Source: Antedon mediterranea
Taxonomy: Eukaryota > Echinodermata > Crinoidea > Comatulida > Antedonidae
Assembly (NCBI RefSeq): GCF_964355755.1
Contig: NC_092671.1
Span: 13,990,501-14,054,500 of the forward strand
DNA: 64,000 nucleotides
Reading direction: 5' to 3'
Made by a program: the position numbers and the translations under genes. Below, piece by piece: positions 36,701-51,600 of the stretch (the stretch's first letter is position 1; each line of letters begins with the position of its first letter). The notes under the pieces are model-generated. The model was given only the letters and a program-made list of their open reading frames with translations. It was not told the DNA's origin and searched no databases.

Positions 36701-39700
36701 ACAAAGTTACACAATCTTATATTGGCCAGAATTAGAGATACGCTGCGAACAAAATTCCGGGAAAGAAAGAAGAATAAGATAGAAAAAAAAAAAGAAAAAA
36801 AAAGATCCTGACAATAACAAGGGGTTATCCGCCAAGTGCGGATAACCAACTAGACTTGAACTCGTCACTTCGGACGAGTTAGGTTATCCGCAGTGCAAAG
36901 GCCACGTCACCAAAGGCCACGGCACATCATACGTTAGAATATTGCGCAAATAAAAACGATTATGCCATTGAAACAATTTCATTGTGCTCTCTATTTTGTG
37001 TCCCGTCTAAGTATATACAGTATACACTATATCCTGTATACGTACTACATACAGTGCAGAATAGGTGAAAATAAGTGACCAAAGTTATTTACGCTTTTGA
37101 ACATGATGACGTCATCACAATTTTACTAATGGCAAATCATGTGAAAGATAATTGATGGACTTAGACAATATAAAGAAATGGGGGAAATTGAAGACGGATA
37201 AGTAGAGATGCGCTCTATTAAATTCGACGAGCTATGACGAAAGAGAAAAAAATCCTATATTTTATATTCGGGTGGCCATACGATGACGTCACAATGTCCG
37301 GTTAGCCATATCAATGCATGATTCGAGAAATAAAACTCACCTACTTCCAGAATATGTAATTTAAAAAAAGTTCACCATGTAGTTTAGAATTTATGACTGT
37401 TTAAAAAAAGGTCTAATTTTGACGAATTTTTGAAGTTTTTCATCAAAAACGCGCGCAAATTGTTTAATTCTACGTGCTTGTGTGACGTGATTTTAAGTCG
37501 AAATTGATTGAAAATTGATAAATTTACTAGAAAAGGCTGAAAAAACAAAAAACAAGCAAAAAAAAGATGTTTTTGCGCTACGTGCGCACGCGCGCGTACA
37601 AAATTTGCGCACGCGTGGGAAATTTTGAAATGCTCAAAATGACATGAAACGCGTAGAAAGTTGATTCGAAATGAATTTAGCGCATTTTTAAATTTTGAAC
37701 GCGCGTGCGCGCGTAACTTTATGTAAAACATGCCATTTTTAATCCATAGAAAGTTCGCGCATGCTATGACTTAAATTTTCACAAAGTTTCAATACAAGAT
37801 GACTTTTAGTTTTTAATCTATGATCAATCATTGAAATTCATAAAATCACGCGTAACTTACGCTGCGCAACTCCGAAATCGCCGAAAAGCTTGGCTGCACA
37901 TCTACAGCTACAGATTAATTTTATGACAAAGTTATACAATCTTATGTTAGCCAGTATTAGAGATACGCTGCGAACAAAATTCGTGGAAAGAAATAAGATT
38001 AAAGAAAAAAAAAAAAAAAGATCCTGACAATAACAAGGGGTTATCCGCCAAGTGCGGATAACCAACTAGATTTGAACTCGTCACTGCGGACGAGTTAGGT
38101 TATCCGCAGTCCTAAAGCCACGTGCACGTCATACGTTGGAATATTGCGCGCAGAAAAACGATTATGCCATTGAAAAAATGTGAGTGCGCTCTCTATTTTG
38201 TGTCACGTCAAAGTGTATACGGTATACACTATATACCGTATACGTACTACATACAGTTCAGAATAGGTGAAAATAAGTGACCAAAGTTATTGACGCTTTT
38301 GCACATGATGACGTCATAACAATTTTTAAAATGGTGAATCATGCGAAAGATAATTGATTGACATAGACAATATAAAGAAATGGAGGGCAATGGAATACGG
38401 ATAAGTGAAGATGCGCTCTATTAAATGTGATGAGCTATACGAAAGAGAAAAAAATTCTATATTTTATATTCGAGTGGCCATACGATGACGTCACAATGTC
38501 CTGATAGCCATATTGATACATGATTCGATATCTACAACTCATCTACTACCAGAATATGTAATTATAAAAAAGTTTACCACGTAATTTAGAATCTATGACT
38601 GTTTAAAAAAAGGCATAATTTTGACAAATTTTTGGACTTTTTCATCAAAATTGCGCGCAAATTGTTTAATTCTACGTGCTCGTATGACGAGATTTATAAG
38701 GCAAAATTGATTGAAAATTGGTAAATTTATTATAAAAGACAGGAAAAACAAAAATCAAGCAAAAAAATGAGGTTTTTGCGCTACGTGCGCACGCGCGCGT
38801 AAAAAAATTGCGCACGCGTGGGAATTTTTGAAATGCTCAAAATGACATGAAACGCGTAGAAAGTTGATTAGAAATTGATTTTTCGCATTTTGAAATTTTA
38901 AAAGCGCGTGCGCGCGTAATTTTTTTAAAACATGCCATTTTTAATCCATAGAAAGTTTGCGCATGATATGACTTAAATTTTCACCAAGTTTCAATAGAAA
39001 ATGACTTTTGGTTTTTAATCTATGATCAATCATTGAAATTCATAAAATCGCGCGTAACTTACGCTGCGCGACTCAAAATTCATAAAAAAAGTTTCTTGCA
39101 CATCTACAGCTACAGGGCAATCTTATGACAAAGTTACACAATCTTATGTTAACCAGAAGATAGAGATATGCTGCGAACAAAATTCGTGGAAAGAAAGAAG
39201 AATATCGAAAAAAAAAAAAAAAAAAGATCCTGACAATAACAAGAGGTTATCCGCCAAGTGCGGATAACCAACTAGATTTGAACTCGTCACTACGGACGAG
39301 TTAGGTTATCCGCAGAGCAAACGCCACGTGCACGTCATACGTTAGAATATTGCGCAGAGAAAACCATTATGCCATTGAAAAAATGTTAGTGCGCTCTCTA
39401 TTTTACGTCACGCCTAAGTATACACAGTATACACTATATATTGTATACGTACTACATACAGTGAAGAATATGTGAAAATAAGTGGCCCAAGTTATTGACG
39501 CTTTTGGACATGATGACGTCATCACAATTTTAAAAACGGTATATCATGCGAAAGATAATTGATTGGCATAGACAATATAAAAAAATGGGGGGAAATGGAA
39601 TTCGGATAAGTGGAGATGCGCTCTATTAAATGTGATGAGCTATGACGAAAGAGACAAAAATCCTATATTTTATATTCGAGTGGCCATACGATGACGTCAC

Positions 39701-40492
39701 TATGTCCTGTTAGCCATATCGATGCATGATTCGATATCTACAACTCATCAACTTTCAGAATGTGTAATTTCAAAAAAGTTCACCTCGTAGTTTACAATCT
39801 ATGACTGTTTTAAAAAAGGCATAATTTTGACAAATTTTTGAACTTTTTCTTCAAAAACGCGCGCAAATTGTTCAATTCTACGTGCTCGTATGACGTGATT
39901 TTAAGTCGAAATTGATTGAAAGTTGGTAAATTTACTAGAAAAGGCTGAAAAAACAAAAATCAAGCAAAAAAAAGATGTTTTTGCGCTACGTGCGCACGCG
40001 CGCGTAAACAAAATGCGCACGCCTGGGAATTTTTGAAATGCTCAAAATGCCCTGAAACGCGTAGAAAGTTGATTAGAAATGGATATTTCGCAATTTGAAA
40101 TTTTAAACGCGCGTGCGCGCGTAACTTTATTTCAAACATGCCATTTTTAATCCATAGAAAGTTTGCGCATGATATAACTTAAATTTTCACGAAGTTTCAA
40201 TAGAAAATGACTTTTGGTTTTCAATCTATGATCAATCATTGAAATTCATAAAATCGCACGTAGCTTACGCTGCGCGACTCCAAATTCATAAAAAAAAGTT
40301 TCTTGCACATCTACAGCTACAGGGCAATCTTATGACAAAGTTATAGAATCTTATGTTGACTAGAATTAGAGATACGCTGCGAACAAAAATCGTGGAAAGA
40401 AAGAAGAAAATAGAAAAAAAAAGAGAAAAAAAATAAAAAAAATAAAAAAGATCCTGACAATAACAAGGGGTTATCCGCCAAGTGCGGATAAC

Positions 40493-40527
<35 letters not shown>

Positions 40528-40569
40528 TCCTGACAATAACAAGGGGTTATCCGCCAAGTGCGGATAACC
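23683..40569. repeat. 17-kb satellite-like array, 14 units of about 1.2 kb
   Basis: Units start at ACTAGATTTGAACTCG: 23683, 24835, 25987, 27204, 28352, 29557, 30839, 32056, 33209, 34419, 35632, 36849, 38065 and 39271. Lengths are 1148-1299 bp. Most units end in an A-run, GATCCTGACAATAACAAG, and the hairpin GGTTATCCGC/GCGGATAACC. Four units (1, 2, 4 and 8) lack this tail and are near 1150 bp. Each unit opens with a second hairpin, AACTCGTC/GACGAGTT. Units have two CRE octamers, a CACGTG box in most, and two alternating CG/CA tracts. No shared reading frame exists. Tail-only duplications occur at 30775-30838 and 40496-40569. It separates the 5' ends of TOP2 and RPS26. Confidence 0.95.
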
Positions 40570-41074
40570 AAAAAGGGATTTGATTAATGTTAAAATATTT
40601 AACCCGTCCGACAATAAACATAATTTTGAGCGACCATATCTGAGCATAGAATTAACTGAATTAGCCTAAAAACTATTAAATTCAGTGAGATAGACCTATA
40701 GTACTTTTTTTTTTTTAATGTTTTGAACACTCTCTATAACACGGTTTTGTCGTAAAACCTCCACGCAACAAAATTGAGAAAAGGCATAGCGCCATCCATT
40801 ATTGACTGCGTGTGTGTGGAGTAAACAACATCTTATGATTAACCTTTTTTTCAACAGAATTACTACGCCCCAAATAAGAAAAATAAAATATATTTTTTTT
40901 ACGCGGAAGGTGTATTAGCAAAAATACACAATAGTTTTTGTTTTTCAATTTAGTTAAATAGCTTTTTTTATGTAGGCCTAAATATATTTTATGGAATATT
41001 TACAAAATATTATTTTGCTCACTACTTTTTTACTTTATCCATCCGCTTTCAATGCGTAAAACGGCCTTTTTTCG

Positions 41075-41096
41075 TGTGCAGTGAATATGGTGAGGT
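41075..41096 (+). promoter_or_regulatory. RPS26: RPS26 start site with 5' TOP tract
   Basis: CCTTTTTTCG at 41075-41084 lies 13 bases before the chosen ATG and fits the terminal oligopyrimidine start of ribosomal protein mRNAs, which links translation to mTOR signalling. The start site is inferred from this tract. Confidence 0.55.
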
Positions 41097-43102
<2,006 letters not shown>

Positions 43103-43200
43103 ACAGATATACAATGCACCCACAAATACAATACAGGACTGTATAGCTAATGATTGAAAATAACTGGCTACTGATACGTCTGTATAACAATTAACATCAT

Positions 43201-43206
43201 AATAAA
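43201..43206 (+). terminator. RPS26: RPS26 polyadenylation signal
   Basis: AATAAA lies 99 bases after the TAG stop, giving a short 3' UTR as usual for ribosomal protein mRNAs. Confidence 0.7.
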
Positions 43207-43359
43207 TTTGTAAATGTGATAGTATTGAATATATAGTTTTGTTTGTTTTGTCCTGCTTGGATTTGAGTTTTTCATTGATTGGATATACTGTATATATTAT
43301 TCATCCTCAATTGAGGAAATTTGGATTAGGCCCTCAACAGTGCAGTGTTATCACGAAGA

Positions 43360-43535
43360 TTGCTGAGATGGACCTCTATCTCCAGTAACACCCTTCTCTT
43401 CTGAAAGATGCACTGGGTTCACTAACACTCCTGTGTTGTGTCTTTATTTGACCAGCAGTTGAGTTGAGACTTAAACCTGTGCCAATTTTATGGCTACAGT
43501 ACAACGCTTTTTGCGGTGTTGACTCCACATGATAC
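43360..43535 (-). mobile_element. badly decayed SINE, probably family A
   Basis: GAGACTTAAACCTGTGCCAA followed by TTTTATGGCTACAGTACAAC parallels the minus-strand head of the SINE at 20.04-20.11 kb. The body is hard to align. Confidence 0.35.
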
Positions 43536-43764
43536 CACCTATTAATTTCGTAAAACAAGGCCGTTATGTTATGGAAATCTGGCTTGATGAATAGGTTACA
43601 CTAATTTACTGGTAAAGAGGTGGATAGGGGCAATGCAATAAATTCACACAAAAAAACAACAAACTATTTAAATGCATCATACAGTGTACCACTGGTACAA
43701 ATTTATTTTTGAATTGCAGTCAAGGCACTTAATAAACAAAAGCCCATCTTCATAAAAACAAAGG

Positions 43765-44155
43765 TAGTGTAGAGAAAAGAAGCGACATTGAATAAACATT
43801 GAAGAAAATAATACCACTTTCGAATATTGTTATTGTAGAAGTCCTAATAAAAGTAACATAAGTAAGATCAGCTCTCCCAAAACCAAACATAGGAAACCAG
43901 AAAATTAACCCAGAACCGGACTTTCCTTGCAAGGAAGTGATGAATTTGGATTATTGTTGAAATCATAACGGTAGTGTAGAGAAAAATAAGTGATTATATT
44001 TTACAGAAGAAACATTAAAGAAAACAATTTCACTTTTGAATTGTACATGTCCTGATAAATGTTATTGTAGCACTTGGTTCTCCCAAAACCTGAACATGGG
44101 AAACTAGAAACTTTCCTTGCAAGGAAGTGATGAATTAGGATTATTGTACAGTACT
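43765..44155. repeat. two-copy direct repeat, about 200 bp each
   Basis: Copies near 43770-43968 and 43970-44155 each start GGTAGTGTAGAGAAAA, pass through CTCCCAAAACC, and end with CTTTCCTTGCAAGGAAGTGA, whose core TTCCTTGCAAGGAA is a perfect palindrome. No frame is conserved between copies. Confidence 0.7.
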
Positions 44156-44159
44156 TGGT

Positions 44160-46945
44160 TTCAGCCCAATAAACTGAATTTAAACTTGCAAAAAGCCAAC
44201 AAACCAAATGAAAGTGATTACAGAACTGCTTACTGTACAACATTTGTATCAATATTAGGGATTAAAATACCCTTCGCACACTCTTACATACAAAATGTAC
44301 ATAGAATATATTTTTACTGGCCATTGATTATAGTACAAAAATATATGACTGACTATACACAATTAGTCAATACAAAAATTGTGTATCAATTTAGAATAAA
44401 ATTGTAATACAAGACAAATAAAAAATAAATTAATTTGATAAAGTTTTAACGACAAGATGCCATGTCACTGTGTAAAAAAACCAGATAATTTCCATATTGG
44501 TTTATCATTTCATATCTATACGATAGTATACATCTTCAGTTTATATATAAACATTTTGTTTGTTCACCATTAACCTTTGCCTATCAAGGGGCTGATCCAT
44601 AGCAGGGGAAAAATCCAAGGGGTTGCTCTTGGGGTGTGCTCATGTCCCTTTTGACAGGTAAAATGAAATTATACACTTTTTGATATTCATTTTGGACAAC
44701 AGACTATTAACCATAGATATATATAGCGTTTGTTCCGCCCAGGCTGCTTTTATAAACACATCAACGATTATCATAAAATATGTAAACAAAATTGGGTTAT
44801 AGTAATATTTAACATTAGCATACCCTACTTTCTCCACTTTTAGTGAAATTTCTGAATCTATTATACCAATTTACCAAGTGTAAAGGTCTACACAACTGCC
44901 GCTTTTAATACATTAAACATACGTTTTGACTCGGATAATAGTGCACGAAGTTGTTCTACATAAAAACGAATGATAGTGTTTTGGGGACAAACATGAGGCA
45001 AGAACATATTAAGTGTACATTCTTTGTTCTACAGATTAGCTTATAGACATAAAGGTATTAAAGAAGACTGTTGTTTGCATACTGTTCAAATGAACTATCT
45101 AAAATCTTAAACTGATCAAAACATATACTGACCATAATAATCCGATTATTACTGAATTATAATTTTGAATTTGATTTAGAAAGTTACTAATGAATATGCT
45201 TAAAAAAGTACATTTTATTATTTAAATATACAACAGTGTACATCATTTACCAGGCCATGTGTAAATGGGTCTTCTTATAATAGCAAGCAATTAGCAACAA
45301 CTATCAATTTGCCAGTGAACCACAGTATAGTACCACACAAAACACTACTAGTTAAATTCCCAGTGAACCATGTAAAATACAGTACACAAAACACCACTCG
45401 TGAAGTAAAACACCCACAAATAAACACCATTTCCAAACGATTCACCTTCAGCTTGTAACAATTTTCCCTGGAACCAAGTGGGCCCGGAATGATAACAAAT
45501 GGATTAAATAAGACCATTAAAAGGTAATAATTTGGATACAAAAGAGATATGTGTAGTCAATATAATGATTTACTGAAGTGAGATTATCAGAATAACAGTT
45601 ATTTAGCAGAAAGATGATTCAGATGAGAAAAAATACAGGTATAAAATGGTTTAAATGAGAGCTTACTGACAAATTGGAATGACAAATATTTAGTAAATAA
45701 CAATTTAACATTATTTTCAGATACATAAGCAAACCATTATTATGTACAATATGTTTTGTAACAATTAATTTACACTTTGTTTCAGATCTAGAATACAGAC
45801 AGCATAAACTCAACATAACGTTGAAAATGTTCATTTATACAGAATAAAAATAATTTAATACTAATTAATAATAATTACATTTATTATGTACAGATTTTAA
45901 AAAGCAATTGTGAATTTGCAGCAAAATAAATAAAACGAGCAACATATTATTCTGATCAAAATCACAATAATAACTAACCTGCTACTAAAAATAACTGCAA
46001 TAAAGGGAATAACAACAAATGGTGTCACAATATGTGATAACACTCTATTTTTAATAAAAAATAACCATAAGTTATTTTTATTTCATGGTCAAGATATAAA
46101 TTCTATTATTAATATTAATGAGGTATTTTTAGTACAATTTTCTGTATATTCTAAAAATATATATTTTTAATGTAATTGGTGAATCACTCTTTTGATTGGC
46201 AAATTATTAATTGATGTAATTTACCTGTTTACATTTAATTTTTAAGTTCATTTATCAAATTTCAGTTTTATACTATTGCATTTGAAATGTGGATGCCATA
46301 ATAAGGGTAAAAATCATAAAAATAAAGATTACAAATTGTAAAATTTATGGTAATTTGGGGTAATACATCCACTTTTAAAAAATCATTATAATAAAAAAAA
46401 TTCATAAAAAAGCCAAAACATTAATAATTAATATTTTAAACATTCTGTACATGATTGTGATTGGATAATTTTAACTTTAATAATTAATACCCTTGAGGTT
46501 TAGCTAACGCTTTTATTTTTATTAGTATGGTAGTATATTGTGTACAAGGAAAAATGAACACAGACATTCATCTAAATTTTTTCAAATAACTCCTATGCTA
46601 AATCTTTTTTACAAAATCATGTTTCAAGAAATATATTGAATAGAAAAAAGTACAAATTATTTCAGAATTTTTCAATAATCTAAAGAGGTATATATAACCT
46701 TTTGAAAAAGTTTTAAAACAGTAATTTCAAAAAATATCTATTGTTTCATTTGGCAAATATGTTAAAAGAGCTGAATGGGTAATATTTGGCAAACATGTGA
46801 TAAAATACATAAAAATGTACAGTAGTACTACAAAGTTAAAACTAAATAAAAACATTAAATAGCTGCATCAATTTGTACTAAAATAAATTGCATATCATGG
46901 TCATAGTTCAATAGATCAGAACTATTTTTATAATGTTTTTTTTCT
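44160..46945. other. AT-rich intergenic DNA and 3' UTR of the corepressor-like gene
   Basis: The part next to 46946 is the 3' UTR of the minus-strand gene; a candidate AATAAA on that strand is at 46512-46517. A small duplicated segment (CCAGTGAACCA ... CACAAAACAC) lies at 45308-45405. I see no other gene. Confidence 0.5.
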
Positions 46946-48652
46946 TTAAGCAGATGCAAGTGACAAGGTTTCTTGCTTTACAATCGCATTTACTTGATAT
47001 TGCTCTGCCTCAGCTAAATGCATCACGCTATCATCCACGTTCTCGGACCCATTTTGACAAGGATCTTCTACAGGCTCGGATTTCACAACTGCAATCCTGT
47101 CGCTATCTTTTGAAACACCTTGATTAGTATTATTGTTTTGCAATTCAAGCCGCCTGTGTTTGCCTTTTGGTCCTCGGTGATATTCGTGTGGCTCTCTCTG
47201 TCGATCATGCATCACAACTTCTGAGTTTTTAGCAACTTTTTCATTTAGTTGCTGTCGATCTACCATGTTCTGCCTAGTTACCTCTCCTTGCATATTTTGA
47301 TGTCTTTCTCGCAATTTTATTTCCCTTTGCCTTTCAATCTCTTGTCGTTCCTTTTCCTCTACTTCTCTCTGTATTTTCCTCTGCCTCTCCCTTTCCTGCA
47401 TTTCTTGTTCATGTAGTTCTCTTCGCATTTCTTTTTCCTGTATTTCCCTATGCCTTTCTCTTTCTTGAATTTCTCGTCGCCTTACTCTTTCATGTATTTC
47501 TCTTTCATGTAATTCTCTTTGCATTTCCTTCTCCTGTATGTCTCTCTGCCTTTCTCTTTCTTGTAACTGTCTCTCTCGTTCTTGCATATTTCTGTGTCTT
47601 TCTTTTTCTTGATCCTGATGCCTCTCCTGTAAGTCTACCCGTCTTTCTGACAACTGCATTTCTTTATGTAAATTAGCTTGTCTTTCAAATTCCTCCCTCT
47701 GGCGGTTTTGTAATTCTCTAAGATTGTCTTGTTGCTGCTGTAATTGCTGAGCCGCAGAATGAACTGAGATGGTTCCTCCTTGATAGCTTATCTGTTGTTG
47801 TGACACTAGTGGAGCAACAGTAGCACGTGGCTGAGCTCTGACTAAGTTTGGCAATGGTAGGCTTACACCTATTCCTTCTTGTAAAGAATAACCAGGATGA
47901 AACTGCAAATTTGTAGTTTGTGGGTTTGTTCTTTGAGAAGGAGGACCACCACGAAGTAACTGTTGAACCGTCACAGAGCCATATCTGTGAGTGTTTAATC
48001 TTTGCTGTTCCTTTTGCATAAGGGCATCCCTACTTGTTACCTCAGTTCCAGGGAAAATTGGCACGTCGCGATTTGCTACTGTAGAAGGGGCTGGATAATG
48101 CGGTGGTCGGACAAGCTGCACAACACCGGGTCCTGCACTAGGATATTCGTAAGATGAAGGGGGAACTTTACTACCCCTGCCAATTGAGTAAAGAGGAGAG
48201 TTATCGACCAAGATCATTCGAGTTCTTGCTTCACTTTCAAGTTGTGACTGGGTAAGGTATGATTTGTTTGAAATGAGTTCAATTGCAGGTGGTCTGCGAA
48301 CTGCTCCTTGATGATACCTCTCAGACAGGAACAAATCTTGTTGTCCCATTTTTGCTGCTGTCTCTCTTGCAGCCTCAACAAATGCGTCTCTTCCAGATTC
48401 CCTTGTAGCTAGCCGGGCATTTTCTATATGGCTTGATAAATCTAGAGGAATAGTATTTTCAATTTGACCAGAGGATGTTGATCTAACTATCTCCATTGCA
48501 TTAACTTGCTTCTGGCTGAGATCAAGTGGTGTGGGTCGTTCTGGCGTTTCTCCTGACTTACTTCCTCCTACTCTTAGATCTAAGGCACTTGTGTATGATT
48601 GTTTATGTTTTTCAAAACGTGTATCAGATGATGGGTTTAACATCCGCCAGTT
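46946..48652 (-). CDS. corepressor-like gene, last exon: CtBP motifs and charged helix
   Basis: One exon of 568 codons. PLDLS appears twice, at 48515-48529 and 48434-48448, close to the exon start. Glutamine-rich sequence then leads into about 170 residues rich in Glu, Arg and Gln (roughly 47200-47720), with recurring QERERQ and REIQE, predicted to be a single charged helix or coiled coil. The last 50 residues contain VKSE (47075-47086) and VKQE (46970-46981), both fitting the SUMO consensus. The frame stays open for 1.7 kb, and codon-level repeats are imperfect, which argues for real coding. Confidence 0.9.
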   Translation of the reverse strand, partial: NWRMLNPSSDTRFEKHKQSYTSALDLRVGGSKSGETPERPTPLDLSQKQVNAMEIVRSTSSGQIENTIPLDLSSHIENARLATRESGRDAFVEAARETAAKMGQQDLFLSERYHQGAVRRPPAIELISNKSYLTQSQLESEARTRMILVDNSPLYSIGRGSKVPPSSYEYPSAGPGVVQLVRPPHYPAPSTVANRDVPIFPGTEVTSRDALMQKEQQRLNTHRYGSVTVQQLLRGGPPSQRTNPQTTNLQFHPGYSLQEGIGVSLPLPNLVRAQPRATVAPLVSQQQISYQGGTISVHSAAQQLQQQQDNLRELQNRQREEFERQANLHKEMQLSERRVDLQERHQDQEKERHRNMQERERQLQERERQRDIQEKEMQRELHEREIHERVRRREIQERERHREIQEKEMRRELHEQEMQERERQRKIQREVEEKERQEIERQREIKLRERHQNMQGEVTRQNMVDRQQLNEKVAKNSEVVMHDRQREPHEYHRGPKGKHRRLELQNNNTNQGVSKDSDRIAVVKSEPVEDPCQNGSENVDDSVMHLAEAEQYQVNAIVKQETLSLASA

Positions 48653-51600
48653 CTGTACGAGAAAACAAAGAAAATACTATAAATAAGTATATTTTAAAGT
48701 GGCATAAGTAATTTCCAAATAAAGACTGCAAATTCCAAACTCATTGGTAATTTCACAATTCAATAATTTAATAATAATTTTGCCTAATTACAATGTCAAT
48801 TAAGAATATAAACTGTAATATTGGATTCATATCTTTCATGTTACATTACAACTATATTGTGTATTGAAAATTTTTACCAACTCAAATGGTGTCAAATTTT
48901 ATTTAAAAAAAAAACATTTTTGTCAATAACATACTTCTTGCATATTTTTACATAATGGTGATGATAAATCTGAATCTGTATCTGCTGATTGTGTCTCCAT
49001 AGATGACAAAGACACACCATCATCTCCAGCTGGTTTTCCACTTCCTTTTTCCGACATATACTTCCCAGGATTCACATCTTTATCACCACGTATCTCTGCA
49101 TGCCTCTGCGCAGCAAAATGCAGCTCCATTCCGTCAACACTGTTACAGATGAATTCACAATTTGGACACTGAATAAACGTTATAGGATTTCCTTGACACA
49201 TGCAATGAAACGCAAGAAGATGTGAAAGACCATCTCGAAATGGTTTAGGAGCCTGCTGCTGAGGCGGCATATTATATGGTTCTTGTTCTTTTTCATTACC
49301 AACTTTTATCGATGAAGACCCTGCACCACAGTTTGTTCCTACAATAACTAAAGGGTCTTTACTGGCAGATTGATCAGTTGGGTTTTCTCCGCGATACTGT
49401 CCCGGTTGATTATGCGGATTGTTTTCAATTATCATAGCATTCTTTTTCTTTCTTGGTCGTTTTGAAAGGGTTGGATTGTAACCCTGCATCAACATAGGCA
49501 TGTTGACCATGCCAGCAACAACAGCTGGGTTTAATGTTCTGACTTCAGATATTTTAGGAATCGGGATGGTCTTCATAAGATCAATTCCTGGATAACGTAT
49601 ATTGCCAGAAGGAGGCTGCAGCATGTGGTTTTGAACAACATCTAAAAGTATAAAGATTATTTTTAAGATTATTATATTTTCATAGCAAACTGTGAAAAGA
49701 AACATAAAAATATACCTTTTTATCAATGTTTCCATACTATTAATATAAAAGAGTGTAAATTTAAATTCCCTTGTTGGATGAAAAAAAGTCATTTGATTGA
49801 AGTTTTTTAACATTACTTTTATAAAATTTGCATAATAATATTAAAAGTGCCATTACCACTCCTGGGAAAGGCTTCAATTGGCATTCTCTGCAACGGAATC
49901 ATCTGAATCCGGGGAAATCCACCCGGAGGTGTTGATGGAATGAATCCTTGAGGAATGCTTGCTGGATACATAGTCCTTGTGGATGGAGGAACTCCAGGTA
50001 TGATAACTCCTGTGGGAAGTTGAGTAGCAGCACCATTAGACACAACAGGGATTGTACGACTAGCCGATGTCTGAATCAGAGGAGGTGGACCAGATTGATG
50101 TTGTTGGTCTTGACGTCGCAGTTTAAGCAAAGCTCTGATTGTTTCATTTTCTTGGTATGTTCGCTCAAATTGTTGGCTCGGCTGCGGGGATGCTTGACTA
50201 GACATGTTACTTTCAGGCATTGGTGTTACCTCATTGTGTGGCAATTCAACCTAAAAAATATATATATAAATATACATTATTTATTCCTCCCAATGGTTTA
50301 AATGATATGTAGTATGTACAGTATTATTATTATTATTCAAAGTTGTTATGCTTTTTAAAGGAAATTATTTAACTTCTACATATTAATATTATTGACATAT
50401 TTTCATGGGATCAACAGTGTTGACTGAACTTTATTTAATTATAAGTAATTAACAATAAATATACATAAATAGGAATTTTCCTGTTTAAAGTGAAAATGTT
50501 ATGTTTAAAATACATAACATTCCAAACACTTTTTTCAATAAGTCTTCATTTTTTTTTTCTTTTCTATTCCTTTAATGATGTAAAAAATAGGATCTACTGT
50601 GATATTATGTATACAATTTAATGCAAAATCCCAAAAATTATTCATTCAATTTCATTGCGCATATTAATTATAAAATCTGCAAATCTTTGAATCATTCAAT
50701 TCATAAAAAAAGATATTATTTTGCTAAGAATTCCTACTAAATTCTTAGCTTGTAAATCCACAATCAGCCTCACAGTTTAATTGCATTTGCAACACAAATT
50801 TAAATGGAATGACGTCAACCGCTGACGCTACATAATAAATATAACTGGAATATTTTATTTTAGCTAAAAATAAGCATAGTACTAATGGCTAAGAGTGTAG
50901 TTGTTTCGACCGTAGCGCGTAAAATATTTTCACTTTATCGTTACAGACTCTAATTTAGTGATCACATTGAAATAATTTGTTACTATTTTCATCACCCAAA
51001 CATCATATGCACTGCTAAATGACGAACACGACAGTTGTCATGACAACAAGGAAATGTGATAAATCCCAGCAGCTAACTAAATTTGCAATTCAAGAGAAAA
51101 GTTCCTAGAAAAATTCTTAGTTCATAGAAGTCATCCTAATAAAATGTTAAGATAGAATAATGAATCTGATTTGCCAGTGGATGATGACTAATTTAACGTC
51201 AGACATCAATATTCTCTGATAGCAGTCTGTTGAAGTAGGTTACTTTGAAATGTGTCCATGTTTATTTTTATCTCAAAAATGCATTGATAATTCAACATGT
51301 TTATACTAAAAACACATTTTGATATGTATATGTTGACTTAAATAAACGTAACGTAAAATAGTCAGTTGTATTTAAAGTTACTGTAACCCGGTTTTCTGTA
51401 CAGTATTAATATTTTATATCAATATCTAGTCAATTAGTACCATACTAAAATAGTTAAAGACACTAGGTAAATTCCCTACAATTTGTGACATTTTGTAAAA
51501 ATAATACATATATATTACTTTAAAAACATTAAACCAGGGCATTCCTTGTACGTTTTATTGTAAATTATGAGAAAAAGTAAGAAACAATGCACTACCTAAG

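Noticed and set aside
23683-40569. CRISPR-like regular repetition
   Set aside because: Units are 1.2 kb, repeated throughout, with no unique spacers, in a spliced eukaryotic genome.
24377-40571. Repeated minus-strand frames in the array (TSSNLVGYPHLADN, poly-Phe)
   Set aside because: They are broken by stops or frameshifts in other units, and the phenylalanine tracts are just the A-run read backwards.
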